Shown: positions 42,841 to 53,442, counted from the first letter of the stretch. The stretch is 64,000 bases of DNA from Paraburkholderia rhizosphaerae (GCF_004366595.1 NZ_SORE01000001.1:310001-374000), one strand, 5' to 3'. Program-made: numbers and translations. The notes: generated by a model not told the origin, from the letters alone.

Positions 42841-45471
42841 ATGCTGAAGTCATCCATCGTCCGCCTAGCGGTCTTCTCTGTGCGCCGTCCGTTGCAGGTG
42901 ATCGGCGTGTCGCTCGCGCTTGCCATCGCGAGCGGCTTTTACGTCGCCCACCACTTCAAGATCAACACGGATGTGAGCAAGCTCGTCGAGAACGACGAGA
43001 AGTGGGCTGCGCTCGACAACGCAATCGATCAGGCGTTTCCCGATCGCGGCGGCACGATCCTCGTCGTGGTCGAGGCGGGTGCGCCCGAATTTGCCGGCGC
43101 CGCCGCGGACGAACTCAGTGCCGCACTGCAAAAAGAAAAAAATGAGTTCGTACGGGTCACCGAGCCGGGCGGCGGGCCATTCTTCGAACGCAATGGTTTG
43201 CTGTTTCCATCGGTGAGCGACGTCGAATCGACCACCTCGCAGCTTGCGAAGGCACGGCCGCTGATCAATTCGCTCGCCCACGACCCCAGCCTCACCGGCC
43301 TCGCGAACACGCTCAATACCAGCCTTCAGCTGCCGCTGACGATCGGTCAGGTGAAGTTGAGCGACATGAGCCATCTGCTGTCGGAAAGCGCGAGCACGCT
43401 CGACCGCGTGCTCGCGGGTCAGCAGGCGGTCATGTCGTGGCGCGCGCTGGTCGACAAGAGCGAAGCGAAGCAGCCCGCGCGCGCATTCGTCACGGTCGTG
43501 CCGGTGGTCAACTATGGCGCGTTGCAAGCGGGCGCGCACGCATCGAACCAGATCCGCAAGACGGCCGCGTCGCTGAACCTCGAGCAGAAATACGGCGCAC
43601 GGGTGCGCCTGACCGGCCAGCAGCCGCTCGCGGACGAAGAGTTCGCATCGGTGCGGGACGGTGCGGCCGTCAACGGCATCATCACGCTCGCGGTAGTCCT
43701 GTTCATTTTGTGGCTCGCGTTGCGCTCGGGCCGCATGATCGTCGCGGTGCTGATCACGCTCTTCGTCGGTCTGGCGATCACGGCCGCGATCGGCCTGATG
43801 ATGGTCGGCGCGCTGAACATGATCTCGGTCGCGTTCATGGTGCTGTTCGTCGGGCTCGGTGTCGACTTCGGCGTTCAGTACGGCGTCAAATACCGCGAAG
43901 AGCGCCATCGTGACAACCGGCTCGCGGCCGCGCTCGTGAATACTGCGTACAGCATCGGCGTGCCGCTGACGCTCGCCGCGGTGGCCGTCGCCGAAAGCTT
44001 CTTTTCGTTTTTGCCGACCGCGTATCGCGGCGTATCGGAATTGGGAAAAATTGCGGGCGTCGGCATGTTCATCGCGTATTTCACGAACATGACCTTGCTG
44101 CCGGCCTTGCTGAAAGTGTTCAATCCGCCCGGCGAAGCGGGGTCTCCGGGCTTTAGCTTCCTCGCGCCCGTCGACGACTATCTCGACCGCAATCGCAAAC
44201 CCGTACTGATCATCACGCTGGCCGTGATCATCGGCGCATTGCCACTGCTGGCGCGTCTGCATTTCGACTTCAACCCGCTGCATCTGAAGGATCCGCATAC
44301 CGAATCGATGGCGACGCTGTTGTCGCTGAAAGATTCACCGGAAGCCGGCGTGAACAACGTTCGCGCGCTCGCGCCGAATCTCGCTGGCGCGGACGCGATT
44401 GCGGCGCGTCTGTCGAAACTGCCGGAAGTCGGCCGCACGACGACGCTCTCCACTTTCATTCCGCCCGATCAACCGCAAAAACTCGAACTGATCGCCGCCG
44501 CGGCGCAGCAATTACTGCCGGCACTCACGCAGACGCCCGCGCCGGCGGCAACCGACGCGGTGCGGGTCGACGCGTTAAAGCGCACCGCGAACCAGCTTTC
44601 GCTCGCCGCCGGCGACCACCCGGGCCCGGGAGCCGCTGAAGCACAGCATCTGTCGGCCGCGCTGGCCAAACTGGCCGCCGCCGATGCCGCGACCCGCGAC
44701 CGTGCTGAAACCGCGATCTCCGAGCCGCTGCGGATCGCGCTGCGGCAACTCACGAACCTGCTGCAACCGTCGCCGATCACCGAGGCGACGCTGCCGCACG
44801 ACATCGTGCGCGACTGGATCGCGCCGACCGGCCAGGCACTCGTCGAGATTTCGCCGAAGGTGCCGCCCGGCACCGACCCCGGCGACGACGTGATGCTGCG
44901 CCGCTTCGCTCAAGCAGTAAAAAACGCCGAGCCGGCGACGATCGGTGGCCCGATTTCGATCCTGCATTCGGCGAACGTCATCATTCTTTCGTTCGTGCAG
45001 GCGGCGTGCTGGGCGCTCGTCGCGATCACGACGCTGCTATGGATCGCGTTGCGGCGGTTCAGCGATGTGCTGCGCACGCTGATTCCTCTACTGGTGTCGG
45101 CCGTTGTCACGCTTGAGCTTTGCGTGGTGTTCGGCATGTCTCTTAACTTTGCGAATATCATCGCGCTACCGCTGATGCTCGGCGTCGGCGTCGCGTTCAA
45201 GATCTACTTTGTGATGGCATGGCGCCGCGGCGAAACCGGCCTGCTGCAATCCAGCCTCACGCACGCGGTGATCTTCAGTGCGGCGACCACCGCGACCGCG
45301 TTCGGCAGCCTGTGGCTGTCGCACCACCCCGGCACGTCGAGCATGGGCAAGCTGCTCGCGCTGTCGCTCTTCTGCACGTTGATCGGCGCTGTGGTATTTC
45401 AACCGGTACTGATGGGCAAACCGCGGGTGCGCCGCGTAACGACGAAGAAAAAACAAAGGATTGATGCATGA
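42841..45471 (+). CDS. hpnN: Hopanoid transporter HpnN (RND/MMPL family)
   Basis: 876 residues with twelve predicted membrane segments in two sets and two large periplasmic loops. The first half has [19 protein letters not shown], the RND membrane motif; the second half has [19 protein letters not shown] in the equivalent place. HpnN moves hopanoids from the inner to the outer membrane. No ribosome-binding site stands out before the ATG at 42841. mlaA follows with ATGA overlap. Confidence 0.93.
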   Translation: MLKSSIVRLAVFSVRRPLQVIGVSLALAIASGFYVAHHFKINTDVSKLVENDEKWAALDNAIDQAFPDRGGTILVVVEAGAPEFAGAAADELSAALQKEKNEFVRVTEPGGGPFFERNGLLFPSVSDVESTTSQLAKARPLINSLAHDPSLTGLANTLNTSLQLPLTIGQVKLSDMSHLLSESASTLDRVLAGQQAVMSWRALVDKSEAKQPARAFVTVVPVVNYGALQAGAHASNQIRKTAASLNLEQKYGARVRLTGQQPLADEEFASVRDGAAVNGIITLAVVLFILWLALRSGRMIVAVLITLFVGLAITAAIGLMMVGALNMISVAFMVLFVGLGVDFGVQYGVKYREERHRDNRLAAALVNTAYSIGVPLTLAAVAVAESFFSFLPTAYRGVSELGKIAGVGMFIAYFTNMTLLPALLKVFNPPGEAGSPGFSFLAPVDDYLDRNRKPVLIITLAVIIGALPLLARLHFDFNPLHLKDPHTESMATLLSLKDSPEAGVNNVRALAPNLAGADAIAARLSKLPEVGRTTTLSTFIPPDQPQKLELIAAAAQQLLPALTQTPAPAATDAVRVDALKRTANQLSLAAGDHPGPGAAEAQHLSAALAKLAAADAATRDRAETAISEPLRIALRQLTNLLQPSPITEATLPHDIVRDWIAPTGQALVEISPKVPPGTDPGDDVMLRRFAQAVKNAEPATIGGPISILHSANVIILSFVQAACWALVAITTLLWIALRRFSDVLRTLIPLLVSAVVTLELCVVFGMSLNFANIIALPLMLGVGVAFKIYFVMAWRRGETGLLQSSLTHAVIFSAATTATAFGSLWLSHHPGTSSMGKLLALSLFCTLIGAVVFQPVLMGKPRVRRVTTKKKQRIDA

Positions 45472-46418
45472 AAATGCGAACCGCCGCATTGGCGATGCTT
45501 GCCGCCGGCCTCATGAGCGCATGTGCGACGGGCCCGGACCGCAAGCCCGGGGACCCGCTCGAGCCGATGAACCGCGTGATCTTCAACGTCAACGACAAGG
45601 TTGACACGGCCGTCGCCGTGCCGATCGCGAAGGGCTACCAGAAGGTCACGCCGCAGCCGATTCGTCAGGCGATCAGCAACTTCTTTTCGAATATCGGCGA
45701 TCTGGACAATCTGGCCAACAGCCTGCTGCAGTTGCATATCACCGAGGCGGCCGAGACGCTGATGCGCTTCACGATGAACACGGTGTTCGGCATCGGCGGC
45801 CTGCTCGACTTCGCGACGCCTGCCGGACTGCCGAAACACCGGCAGGACTTCGGCTTGACGCTCGGACGCTGGGGCGTGCCTTCTGGCCCGTATCTCGTGC
45901 TGCCGCTGTTCGGGCCGAGTTCGTTCCGCGACAGTATCGGCTTCGCAGTCGATTTCCGCTTCAATCCGATTCACTACCTGGATTGGGAGCCGCGCACGGC
46001 GTTGTATGGCGTGCAGTTCGTCAGCGTGCGTTCGGATCTGCTAGGCGCGACAAACCTGCTGCAACAGGCGGCACTCGACAAGTATTCGTTCGTGCGCGAC
46101 GCGTACACGCAGCAGCGTCGCGCGCTGCTGCGCGGCGCGGGTGCGCCGGCGCAGGCACTGCCTGACTACGGCGATTCCGAAGACTCCGGTGCCGAGCCGG
46201 GCGCGCCGGCTTCGGGTGCCGCGCCGGCGGGCGTGCCGATGTACACCGATCCGGGTGCCGGGGGCGCGCCGGCAGGCGGCGGCAACGACTCCGCGCCGGC
46301 ATTGCCGAATAACAGTGATCCGGATAGCTCGTCGGGTGGTAACAGCAAGGGCGGCGCGGCCGCGCCGGACTATTCCGATCCGGGCGAAGCAGCGCCGGCT
46401 ACTGCGGCGCCGCAGTAG
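45468..46418 (+). CDS. mlaA: MlaA/VacJ-family outer-membrane lipoprotein
   Basis: 316 residues. The lipobox is LMSAC with lipidated Cys19 (Met at -3 is slightly atypical). The VacJ core runs [17 protein letters not shown] through [24 protein letters not shown]. Residues beyond ~235 form a low-complexity tail rich in Gly, Ala, Pro and Asp. MlaA normally removes misplaced phospholipid from the outer leaflet with MlaC. Overlap with hpnN suggests the pair works on hopanoid or phospholipid traffic together. Confidence 0.93.
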   Translation: MKMRTAALAMLAAGLMSACATGPDRKPGDPLEPMNRVIFNVNDKVDTAVAVPIAKGYQKVTPQPIRQAISNFFSNIGDLDNLANSLLQLHITEAAETLMRFTMNTVFGIGGLLDFATPAGLPKHRQDFGLTLGRWGVPSGPYLVLPLFGPSSFRDSIGFAVDFRFNPIHYLDWEPRTALYGVQFVSVRSDLLGATNLLQQAALDKYSFVRDAYTQQRRALLRGAGAPAQALPDYGDSEDSGAEPGAPASGAAPAGVPMYTDPGAGGAPAGGGNDSAPALPNNSDPDSSSGGNSKGGAAAPDYSDPGEAAPATAAPQ

Positions 46419-46794
46419 CGAGTGAGCTTTGGCTGGGCCGCTGCGCTGTCCTCGCGGCCGGCCTCTGCCCACCGCTGCATCGCCATTACGCGCCAGCCGG
46501 GGCCTCGCATGTGCCGGCGCCCAGGCGACCGCAACTCCGCAATCACAAGGCTACTTTGGCACGGCCACTGCGCTGTCCTCGCGGTCTGCCACCGCCTCAC
46601 GGCGCCACCGCCATGGCGCACCGGCCGACGGCCCAGGCGACTACTTTGGCAGGCCATTACGGCCCGTCTTCGTGGCCTGCCGCAGCGCCTCACGGCCCCC
46701 ATTCGCCGTTACAGCCAGCCGACGCCCCAACCCGCAGGCGCGCGGCCGCTGTCACTTCATGACGTGCCATTCAGAAGGAAGGCGTCGACGCGGT
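46419..46794. other. Convergent intergenic region between mlaA and hpnG
   Basis: 376 bp without a supported gene. Most of it is occupied by degenerate tandem repeats, listed separately. Open frames in it are short, overlapping in several phases and low in complexity. No classic terminator is seen. Confidence 0.55.
46427..46740 (+). repeat. Degenerate tandem repeats between mlaA and hpnG
   Basis: Three copies open with CTTTGGC at 46427, 46554 and 46644. Copies 1 and 2 share the 17-mer CTGCGCTGTCCTCGCGG (46441-46457 and 46568-46584); copy 3 has a diverged version. Copies 2 and 3 share GCCGACG followed by CCCA. Unit spacing is uneven (127 and 90 bp), so indels have occurred. Confidence 0.55.
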
Positions 46795-47526
46795 TTATCG
46801 GGACTGGAGCCGAAGCGCGCCCGCCTGCTCCAGCGCACGTCGCGCCTCCACTAACGCGGCGCGGGCCGCGCGCGCATCCGCGGCGAGTTGGATCAGAGGA
46901 CGAATCTGCGACGGCTGTTTGATCAGTTCACGCAGGATCGGCACGATCGCGGTGCTGCCGTCGTCCCGCAAGCCGGCCGTCGCGGCGGGCGGCAGCGTGC
47001 GCCACGCCGGGTCGACCACCGCGCGACATACCGCGAACGGCAGGCCGTGCGCATGGGCGATCGCGCCGGCCAGATGAGATTCCATATCGACCGCGAGCGC
47101 GCCGCTCGAACGATGGCGCTCCGCCTTGTCCGCCGCGCCCGTCAGCGGCGCTGCAACGCCCGCCAGCGGGCCGCGGTGCAGCCTTGATGCGAGCTGCGTC
47201 GCCGCGAGCGCTGCGGCGATCCGATCGGACCAGGCGATATCGATAGAAATGGGCCCAAGCGGCCCGTCGACCGCATCAGCAACGATCAACGCGCCGGGCT
47301 CGAGATCGGGCGCGAGCCCGCCCGCTGTGCCGAAGCTGATGATGCCCGCGCAGCCGCGCGCAACGGCGGCGTTCAGCGCGTGCTCGAGCAGATCGGCACG
47401 CGCCGCGAAAACCGTATCGACGCCATTGCCTCGCGCAATGCGGGCTTCGAACGCCATCCCGGTGACGGCGATAACAGGCAACGCGGCGCCGACATGGCCC
47501 GCCACCGGCGGCGCACTAGCGCTCAC
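46795..47526 (-). CDS. hpnG: Hopanoid-associated phosphorylase HpnG (adenosylhopane nucleosidase)
   Basis: 243 residues from the GTG at 47526, whose last two bases overlap the squalene-hopene cyclase stop (GTGA); AAGG lies 5 nt before it. The longer open frame to 47772 is entirely inside the cyclase gene. Nucleoside-phosphorylase-like motifs are visible: ISFGTAGGL and ALAVDMESHLAGAIAHAHGLPFAVCR. HpnG removes adenine from adenosylhopane to give ribosylhopane, the step after HpnH. Confidence 0.92.
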   Translation of the reverse strand: MSASAPPVAGHVGAALPVIAVTGMAFEARIARGNGVDTVFAARADLLEHALNAAVARGCAGIISFGTAGGLAPDLEPGALIVADAVDGPLGPISIDIAWSDRIAAALAATQLASRLHRGPLAGVAAPLTGAADKAERHRSSGALAVDMESHLAGAIAHAHGLPFAVCRAVVDPAWRTLPPAATAGLRDDGSTAIVPILRELIKQPSQIRPLIQLAADARAARAALVEARRALEQAGALRLQSR

Positions 47527-49541
47527 ACGCCGACCTTGACGCGCGTTTCGCCGGCCCGCTTCATCTGCCGGTAGCGCGCGAGCGCCCACAGCGGGAAGAA
47601 CTTGCGATAGCCGTGGTACCGCAGATAGAAAACACGCGGAAAGCCCGTAGCCGTAAAGCGCGTTTCGTCCCACAACCCATGCTCGCGCTGCTCGCGCACC
47701 AGGTACTCGATGCCGTGCGCCACTGCCGGATGGTCGACTTCGCCGGCGCAGATCAATGCAAGCACCGCCCACGCAGTCTGCGACGCGGTGCTCGTCGCAC
47801 GCTCATAGCCGCGGTATTCGAGTTTGTAGCTGGTGCCGTCCTCGCCCCAGCCGCCGTCCGCATTCTGGATCGACAGGAGCCATTGCGCCGCGCGTTTCAT
47901 TGCCGGATGGTCGAACGGCATGCCCACCGCATTCAGTGCGCACAGCGCGCTCCAGGTGCCGTAGATGTAATTCATGCCCCAGCGGCCATACCAGCTGCCG
48001 TCGGCTTCCTGCTCCTTCAGCAGATAGTCGTACGCGCGCCGCGCGGGCTCGCTGTTCGCCGGCAGTTCGCCCATCTGCGCGAGCATCGACAGGCAGCGGC
48101 CCGATACGTCCGCGGTCGGCGGATCGAGCAGCGCGCCGTGATCGGAGAACGGAATACTGTTCAGGTGATAGTGCGTGTTTTCCGGCTCGAACGCGCCCCA
48201 GCCGCCGTCGCTGCTCTGCATGCCGACGATCCACTCGCGCGCCCGCGCAATCGCCGCATCGTAGGCTTGCGTTTGCGTGTCCACGGCGACGCGGTGCATC
48301 GCCATCACGACCACCGCCGTATCGTCGACGTCGGGGTAATGCGCGTTCGCGTACTGGAACGCCCAGCCGCCGGGCCGCACGTCGGGCCGACGCGAAATCC
48401 AGTCTCCGCGCACGTCGAGCACCTGCAGCGGCACCAGCCAGTCGAGGCCGCGCGCAGCCGCGGCAGTAGCTCGCGCATCGCCGGTTTCAAGCAATGCGTG
48501 CGCGACCAGCGACGTATCCCACACCGGCGACAGACACGGCTGGCAGTACGCTTCGTCTTCGTGAATGGCGAGCAGCCTGTCGACCGAGCGGCGCGCAATC
48601 GCACGATGCGGGTGATCGGCCGGGTAACCGAGCACGTCGTACATCATCACCGAGTTCGCCATCGCCGGGAAAATCGCGCCGAGGCCATCTTCGCCGTTCA
48701 GGCGTTCGTCGACGAATGCCACCGCCGCCTGAATCGCGCGTTCACGCGTCGCTTTCGGAAAAAGCCCATCGCTCACGCGCAGAACCGCATCAATCGAGCG
48801 GAAGAAGCGGAACCACCCCTTGCTCTGATGCGGCGCACGCGGCAGCATGCCGGTGTTGACCGGCGCACCGACGAACAGCTCGTCGATCCGCACGCCGCGC
48901 GGGTTGCGCGCAACCGGACGCTTCACCGCGAGCACCAGTAGCGGCACGATCACCGTGCGCGCCCAGTACGACACCTTCGACAGATGGAACGGAAACCACT
49001 GCGGCAGCAGCATCATCTCGATCGGCATCACCGGCACCGCGCGCCACGAAATCACGCCGAACAGCGCGAGCAGCACGCGCGTGAACACATTCGCCGCCTC
49101 CGCGCCGCCGTGTGCCAGCACCGCTTCGCGCGCACGGCGCATATGGTCGGCATCTTCGGGATCGCCGATCATCTTCAGTGCGAAATAGGCCTTCACCGTC
49201 GCGCTGACGTCGAGCGCGCCATCGGTAAAGAGCGGCCAGCCGCCATTGGGCAGCTGGATGCGCCGCAAATAGCGGCCGATCTTCTGCTCGAGTTCGATGT
49301 CCGCGTTTTCGCCGAGATAGTGAACCAGCAGCACGTATTCGGCCGGTATCGTCGCATCGGCTTCCAGTTCGTAGACCCAGTGGCCGTCCGCTTTCTGCGC
49401 GGCGAGAATCGCGTCGGTTGCGCGCGCAACAGCCGCGTCCAGCGCAACACTGGGCGCCGCCGGCTGCGCGGCTTGCGCGCCGCCGCCCGCGGGGTTTGCT
49501 TCGCCCAATTGCAACTGCTGGGCCACGGATAAATCGTTCAT
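47523..49541 (-). CDS. shc: Squalene-hopene cyclase
   Basis: 672 residues, the usual family length. It cyclises squalene to hopene at the inner membrane. The catalytic DxDD motif is D404-V-D-D407 in HYPDVDDTAVV. QW repeats that brace the alpha-alpha barrels include QSSDGGWGAF and QNADGGWGED. The start overlaps the hpnE stop (ATGA) and the end overlaps hpnG, so the four-gene order hpnD-hpnE-shc-hpnG is tightly coupled. Often also named hpnF. Confidence 0.96.
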   Translation of the reverse strand: MNDLSVAQQLQLGEANPAGGGAQAAQPAAPSVALDAAVARATDAILAAQKADGHWVYELEADATIPAEYVLLVHYLGENADIELEQKIGRYLRRIQLPNGGWPLFTDGALDVSATVKAYFALKMIGDPEDADHMRRAREAVLAHGGAEAANVFTRVLLALFGVISWRAVPVMPIEMMLLPQWFPFHLSKVSYWARTVIVPLLVLAVKRPVARNPRGVRIDELFVGAPVNTGMLPRAPHQSKGWFRFFRSIDAVLRVSDGLFPKATRERAIQAAVAFVDERLNGEDGLGAIFPAMANSVMMYDVLGYPADHPHRAIARRSVDRLLAIHEDEAYCQPCLSPVWDTSLVAHALLETGDARATAAAARGLDWLVPLQVLDVRGDWISRRPDVRPGGWAFQYANAHYPDVDDTAVVVMAMHRVAVDTQTQAYDAAIARAREWIVGMQSSDGGWGAFEPENTHYHLNSIPFSDHGALLDPPTADVSGRCLSMLAQMGELPANSEPARRAYDYLLKEQEADGSWYGRWGMNYIYGTWSALCALNAVGMPFDHPAMKRAAQWLLSIQNADGGWGEDGTSYKLEYRGYERATSTASQTAWAVLALICAGEVDHPAVAHGIEYLVREQREHGLWDETRFTATGFPRVFYLRYHGYRKFFPLWALARYRQMKRAGETRVKVGV

Positions 49542-50800
49542 CGACGTTCCATCGGTTCGTTCAGAAGCAGATCCGCGGCCTTCTGGCCCGAGCGGATCGC
49601 TCCTTCTATCGTCGCGGGCAGACCGGTAGCCGTCCAGTCGCCCGCAAGCATCAGGTTATTCCAGCGGGTGCGCGCCGCCGGGCGGCGCATCTCCTCGTCG
49701 GGCACCGCGGCGAAGGTCGCGAGCGGGTCGACTCCAATCTGCCACACCGGCAGCGGTTGTGCCGGCAGGCCGGCAGCCTGGGCGACGTCGGTCCAGAGCG
49801 TCTGCGCCAGCGCGTCGCGCGGCATGCCGGCGAGACGGTCGGCGCCGTAGGCCGTCACGGACAAACGCCCCTCGGCGGCCACCAGCCAGTGCGCGGTGCC
49901 GTTGATCAGCGCCGCCGTCGGCGGATGGCCGGCAGGCGGCTCGACCGCGAAGTGCGCGGTCACCATCGGCGAGAAGCGCTGCGGCGCCTGCAAGCCCGGC
50001 ACCAATGCCTGCGCGACATGCGGCGGTACCGCCAGCACCATCGCTTCGCCCGCTTCGAACGCAATGCGCTCGCCGCCGACATGCAATGCGCTCGCGCGGC
50101 CGTCGGCAAAGTCGATGCCGTCGAGCCGCGCATCGAGCCGGATCGTCGCGCCGCCATGCTGCAACAGGCGCAACGCCGGATCGACAAATGCGCTGCTCAG
50201 CCCATTGCGCGCAACCAGCGGCCGGCAAGCATCGCCGCCGGTGACGAGCGTCTCGCGCAACGCCATCGCAGCGAGCCCGGCCGTGCCGTCGCGCGGCTCG
50301 ACGTTCATCATCACCGTCAGCAGCGGCCGCAGCATGCGGTCCCATAGCACGCCGTTGCAGCGCATCGTCTGCGCGAGCGTGCGGCCCGGCTTCGCGAATA
50401 GCAGCGGCACGAGCGACAGATAGTCCGCCATATGCGTGTGTGGCGCTCGCGCCGCCGGGTCGAGCATCCAGAACGGCACACGTCCCGGCGACGGCCGCAC
50501 GGTCCAACGCGAACGCGTCGCGACGTCGATGAAATTCAGCTCCGGCTCGCTCGGCCCGACCAGTTCGTCGCCCGCGCCAACCGCGCGCAGGTAATTCAAA
50601 GTGGCATGGTTGCCCGACACCACCACGTGATTGCCGCTGTCGACGGTCGCGCCGAGCGTGCGGTCATAGTACGAACGGCAACGCCCGCCCGCCTGCTCCG
50701 CCGCTTCGTATAGCACGACCTGCGCCCCTCGCCGCTGCAATTGCACTGCAGCGGCGAGGCCCGCGAGGCCTGCGCCGATCACGTGGACCAGCATGCGCAT
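49538..50800 (-). CDS. hpnE: Hydroxysqualene dehydroxylase HpnE
   Basis: 420 residues from the ATG at 50800, whose first base is shared with the hpnD stop (TGATG). Dinucleotide-binding motif VIGAGLAGLAAAVQLQRRGAQVVLYEAA lies at the N terminus, followed by GGRCRSYYDRTLG; the C terminus has NLMLAGDWTATGLPATIEGA, typical of FAD amine-oxidase-like enzymes. HpnE reduces hydroxysqualene to squalene. The longer frame to 51022 lies within hpnD and is rejected. Confidence 0.94.
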   Translation of the reverse strand: MRMLVHVIGAGLAGLAAAVQLQRRGAQVVLYEAAEQAGGRCRSYYDRTLGATVDSGNHVVVSGNHATLNYLRAVGAGDELVGPSEPELNFIDVATRSRWTVRPSPGRVPFWMLDPAARAPHTHMADYLSLVPLLFAKPGRTLAQTMRCNGVLWDRMLRPLLTVMMNVEPRDGTAGLAAMALRETLVTGGDACRPLVARNGLSSAFVDPALRLLQHGGATIRLDARLDGIDFADGRASALHVGGERIAFEAGEAMVLAVPPHVAQALVPGLQAPQRFSPMVTAHFAVEPPAGHPPTAALINGTAHWLVAAEGRLSVTAYGADRLAGMPRDALAQTLWTDVAQAAGLPAQPLPVWQIGVDPLATFAAVPDEEMRRPAARTRWNNLMLAGDWTATGLPATIEGAIRSGQKAADLLLNEPMERR

Positions 50801-51651
50801 CAGAAGAATGCGTACCGCGCGAGGATCCACAACAGCCGCGCACGCGGCTTGTGGACTTTGGTGCGCGGGATATCGAAACCGCGGTCGATGGTGCGATCGA
50901 GCAGGCAGTGATAGACCGCCGACATGATGCGCGGCGCGCGCACCTGGATGCGCGGACATTGATCCATGATCGCGTCGGACGCCCGGAAGTGCTGTTTCGC
51001 GCGTTCGGCGATCGTCGCGCACACGCGCGGAAGAGAAGGATCGTCGGCGATCGTCGCGGGGTCGGTCACCGCGATGCCCTCGCGTGCGAGTAGTTCGCGC
51101 GGCAGATAGCAGCGGTTCAGCCCGGCGTCTTCGTCGATGTCGCGCAGAATGTTGGTGAGCTGCAGCGCGCGCCCGAGATGGTGAGCCAGGTCGCGGCCCT
51201 GCTCCTCCTGCATCCCGAATATTCTCACCGACAGACGGCCTGCCGCGCTCGCGACGCGATCGCAGTAAAGATCGAGGGTCGCCTCGTCCGGCGCGCAGAT
51301 GTCCGCTTGCGCATCCATCGCCATGCCGTCGATCATCGCGTGGAAGTCTTCGCGCTGCAGATGAAACGTATGGATATGCCGGGTCAATTCACGTAGCGAG
51401 TCGCGCGGCGAACCTGCGTAGCAAGCATCGATGTCGGCGCGCCAGCGCTCGAGCGCGGCAGCGCGTTCGGCGGGCGGCTGGCCACCGTCGGCGATATCGT
51501 CGACTGCACGGCAGAACGCATAAACGTGGTACATCGCGTCTCGCTGCGCCGCCGGCAGAATGCGCATGGCGAGGTAGAACGAGCTGCCCGACGTGACGGC
51601 AGCGGCGTCGGTTTGCGTGTTGTTGTCCACGACTGGATTGGAAACGGCCAA
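50800..51651 (-). CDS. hpnD: Presqualene diphosphate synthase HpnD
   Basis: 283 residues of the squalene/phytoene synthase family. Substrate-binding acidic motifs are AVDDIADG near residue 50 and LRDIDEDAGLNRCYLP near residue 167. HpnD condenses two farnesyl diphosphates to presqualene diphosphate. The usual partner HpnC, which gives hydroxysqualene, is not in this window, so it should be encoded elsewhere. First gene of the coupled hpnD-hpnE-shc-hpnG operon. Confidence 0.9.
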   Translation of the reverse strand: MAVSNPVVDNNTQTDAAAVTSGSSFYLAMRILPAAQRDAMYHVYAFCRAVDDIADGGQPPAERAAALERWRADIDACYAGSPRDSLRELTRHIHTFHLQREDFHAMIDGMAMDAQADICAPDEATLDLYCDRVASAAGRLSVRIFGMQEEQGRDLAHHLGRALQLTNILRDIDEDAGLNRCYLPRELLAREGIAVTDPATIADDPSLPRVCATIAERAKQHFRASDAIMDQCPRIQVRAPRIMSAVYHCLLDRTIDRGFDIPRTKVHKPRARLLWILARYAFF

Positions 51652-51883
51652 GACTATCTCCGCTGAGGCGCCCGCGACGAGGCGATCAAGAAGTCATGCC
51701 TACCCGCAGGGCAAGCCGCCCGCGCGCGCGGACACGCGCGAATAATGAATATGCCGGCTGGGAAGCCAGGATCGGGCGAAAGTATACCAGCCCTCGTAAG
51801 CCGCCGCTAAACAGTCGGCCGCAGGCAGAGCGCCCGCCGCGATCCGCGCGGCCAGCCCCGCCGCAGCCGCCGTGGCTCAAGCA

Positions 51884-52822
51884 TCAGATGAATGCGATCG
51901 AGCGGTTGCGCCCTTGCCGTTTCGCTGTGTAGAGGGCCGCATCGGCCTCGTTGATCAGCGCTTCGTAAGCCGGTACGCCAGTACGCGCCGACGCGCCGCC
52001 GACGCTTGCGGTAACCGGCACGCTGACGCCTTGCACGTCGACCGGCGTGTCGCCGATCGTGTTGCGAATTTTTTCAGCCACCAGCATCGCGTCCTCGAGC
52101 GGCGTACACGGCAGCAACAGCGCGAACTCCTCGCCGCCAAAGCGCCCGAACGTATCCTGCACGCGCACCACGCCGGCCACGCGTTGCGCCATCTCGCGGA
52201 GCACGGAATCGCCGGCGACGTGCCCGAACTGATCGTTGATTTTCTTGAAATGGTCCAGATCGAACAGCAGGATGGACAGGTCCCCGCCATAACGCTGCCA
52301 GCGCGTGTATTCGTCGCGCAGCCGCGCTTCGAAGTAGCGCCGGTTCGCAATACCGGTCAGGCCGTCGCGGTCCGCGTACTCCTGCAGCTTGGCGACCGCT
52401 TCTTCGCGTTCGCGCTGCACGATGCTCACATGCGTCACGTCCGATACCGTCACACAGACTGCCTCGACTTCGCGATCGCGCATCAACGGCATGAACGTGC
52501 AGTCCTGCTGCATGAAGTCGACGCCGCCGGTAATCGGCCGGTCATGGTCGAACTTGAACAGATACGGCCGCTGCTCCCACGAGCTGAACGCGAAGCTGCC
52601 GAGCTGGAAAACGCTCTCGAGCTTGCGCGTGAGCCAGACGCGCGGTAGTTCCGGGAAGCTCGCGAAAATCGACTTGCCGACCACCTGCTCCGCCGACAAA
52701 CCGCTGTGGTCCTGCATGAAGCGGTTCCACATCAGCACGTTCATTTGCCGGTCGAGCACGAAAATGCCGAAGCCGACGCGTTCCACCACGAGATCGCTCA
52801 AAGAGGCAGTCGAGACATTCAT
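51884..52822 (-). CDS. PAS-GGDEF diguanylate cyclase
   Basis: 312 residues, soluble. A PAS domain covers about 10-130 (GFGIFVLDRQMNVLMWN). The GGDEF domain has RFGGEEF (residues 227-233) and the inhibitory I-site RVQD five residues before it, so it should make cyclic di-GMP and be product-inhibited. Its ATG overlaps the CheC stop (ATGA). With the CheY-like and CheC genes it forms a three-gene signalling operon. Confidence 0.93.
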   Translation of the reverse strand: MNVSTASLSDLVVERVGFGIFVLDRQMNVLMWNRFMQDHSGLSAEQVVGKSIFASFPELPRVWLTRKLESVFQLGSFAFSSWEQRPYLFKFDHDRPITGGVDFMQQDCTFMPLMRDREVEAVCVTVSDVTHVSIVQREREEAVAKLQEYADRDGLTGIANRRYFEARLRDEYTRWQRYGGDLSILLFDLDHFKKINDQFGHVAGDSVLREMAQRVAGVVRVQDTFGRFGGEEFALLLPCTPLEDAMLVAEKIRNTIGDTPVDVQGVSVPVTASVGGASARTGVPAYEALINEADAALYTAKRQGRNRSIAFI

Positions 52823-53442
52823 AGGCTGGACAACAACGCGTCAAGGGCGTGATGGATATGCCGGATCGAGTCTTCAGCCATCAACATCACGAGATGCGCG
52901 CGAAAACTCTGGTCTTCCAGCGAGAAGTTCACTTCGACTAGCAGCGCGACGCTCCAGGCCAGCACCTTCGGCTGGAACACGTCGTCAAGGGACATCGTGA
53001 GGCCGAGCATGCCAGGGGCGGTGAACACCGGCGCGCGGCCAAGCTGCTCGAAGATCGACGACACGCACGCGCCGGTCAGCAGATTTGCGATATCGAAAAT
53101 CAGCTCTTCCTCGGTCGTCGCCTCGTACGCGGATTTGGCGTACGGATCGCTGACCAGCGCGCACAGTTGCTGAACGTTACCGCTCTTGCAGATCACGAGC
53201 GCCTCGCCCTTGATGTCCGAGCGGAATCCCTGGCGCACCGCCGCCACCGTCTCGCTGATGCCGGTCATCTCGCGCAACGCGTCCGCCGCGTCGCGCACCG
53301 CGACCACCCGCACGCGCGGCACCGACAGTTCGATAAACGCGTCGAGCAGCAGCGCGAGACGCTGCGCGGCCTGTCCCATCGCGAGATTCGCGACCTCCTG
53401 CAGCGCGTCGCGCTGGTCTTCGTTGAGAACTGGCTCAGCCAT
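52819..53442 (-). CDS. cheC: CheC-type chemotaxis phosphatase
   Basis: 207 residues with two CheC/FliY-like active-site helices: the first is EVANLAMGQAA (ExxN at Glu16/Asn19), the second FDIANLLTGACVSS (DxxN). CheC dephosphorylates CheY-P; the Glu-to-Asp change in the second motif may weaken one site. It overlaps the receiver gene upstream by 8 bp and the GGDEF gene downstream by 4 bp, so its likely substrate is that receiver. Confidence 0.9.
   Translation of the reverse strand: MAEPVLNEDQRDALQEVANLAMGQAAQRLALLLDAFIELSVPRVRVVAVRDAADALREMTGISETVAAVRQGFRSDIKGEALVICKSGNVQQLCALVSDPYAKSAYEATTEEELIFDIANLLTGACVSSIFEQLGRAPVFTAPGMLGLTMSLDDVFQPKVLAWSVALLVEVNFSLEDQSFRAHLVMLMAEDSIRHIHHALDALLSSL

Noticed and set aside
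42865..44298. 477-residue minus-strand open frame opposite hpnN
   Set aside because: Composition is dominated by Arg, Asp and Gln from codon mirroring; no ribosome-binding site, and hpnN is a full-length transporter.
47526..47772. N-terminal extension of hpnG to 47772
   Set aside because: It lies wholly within the squalene-hopene cyclase gene; the GTGA overlap with a ribosome-binding site gives a normal-length protein.
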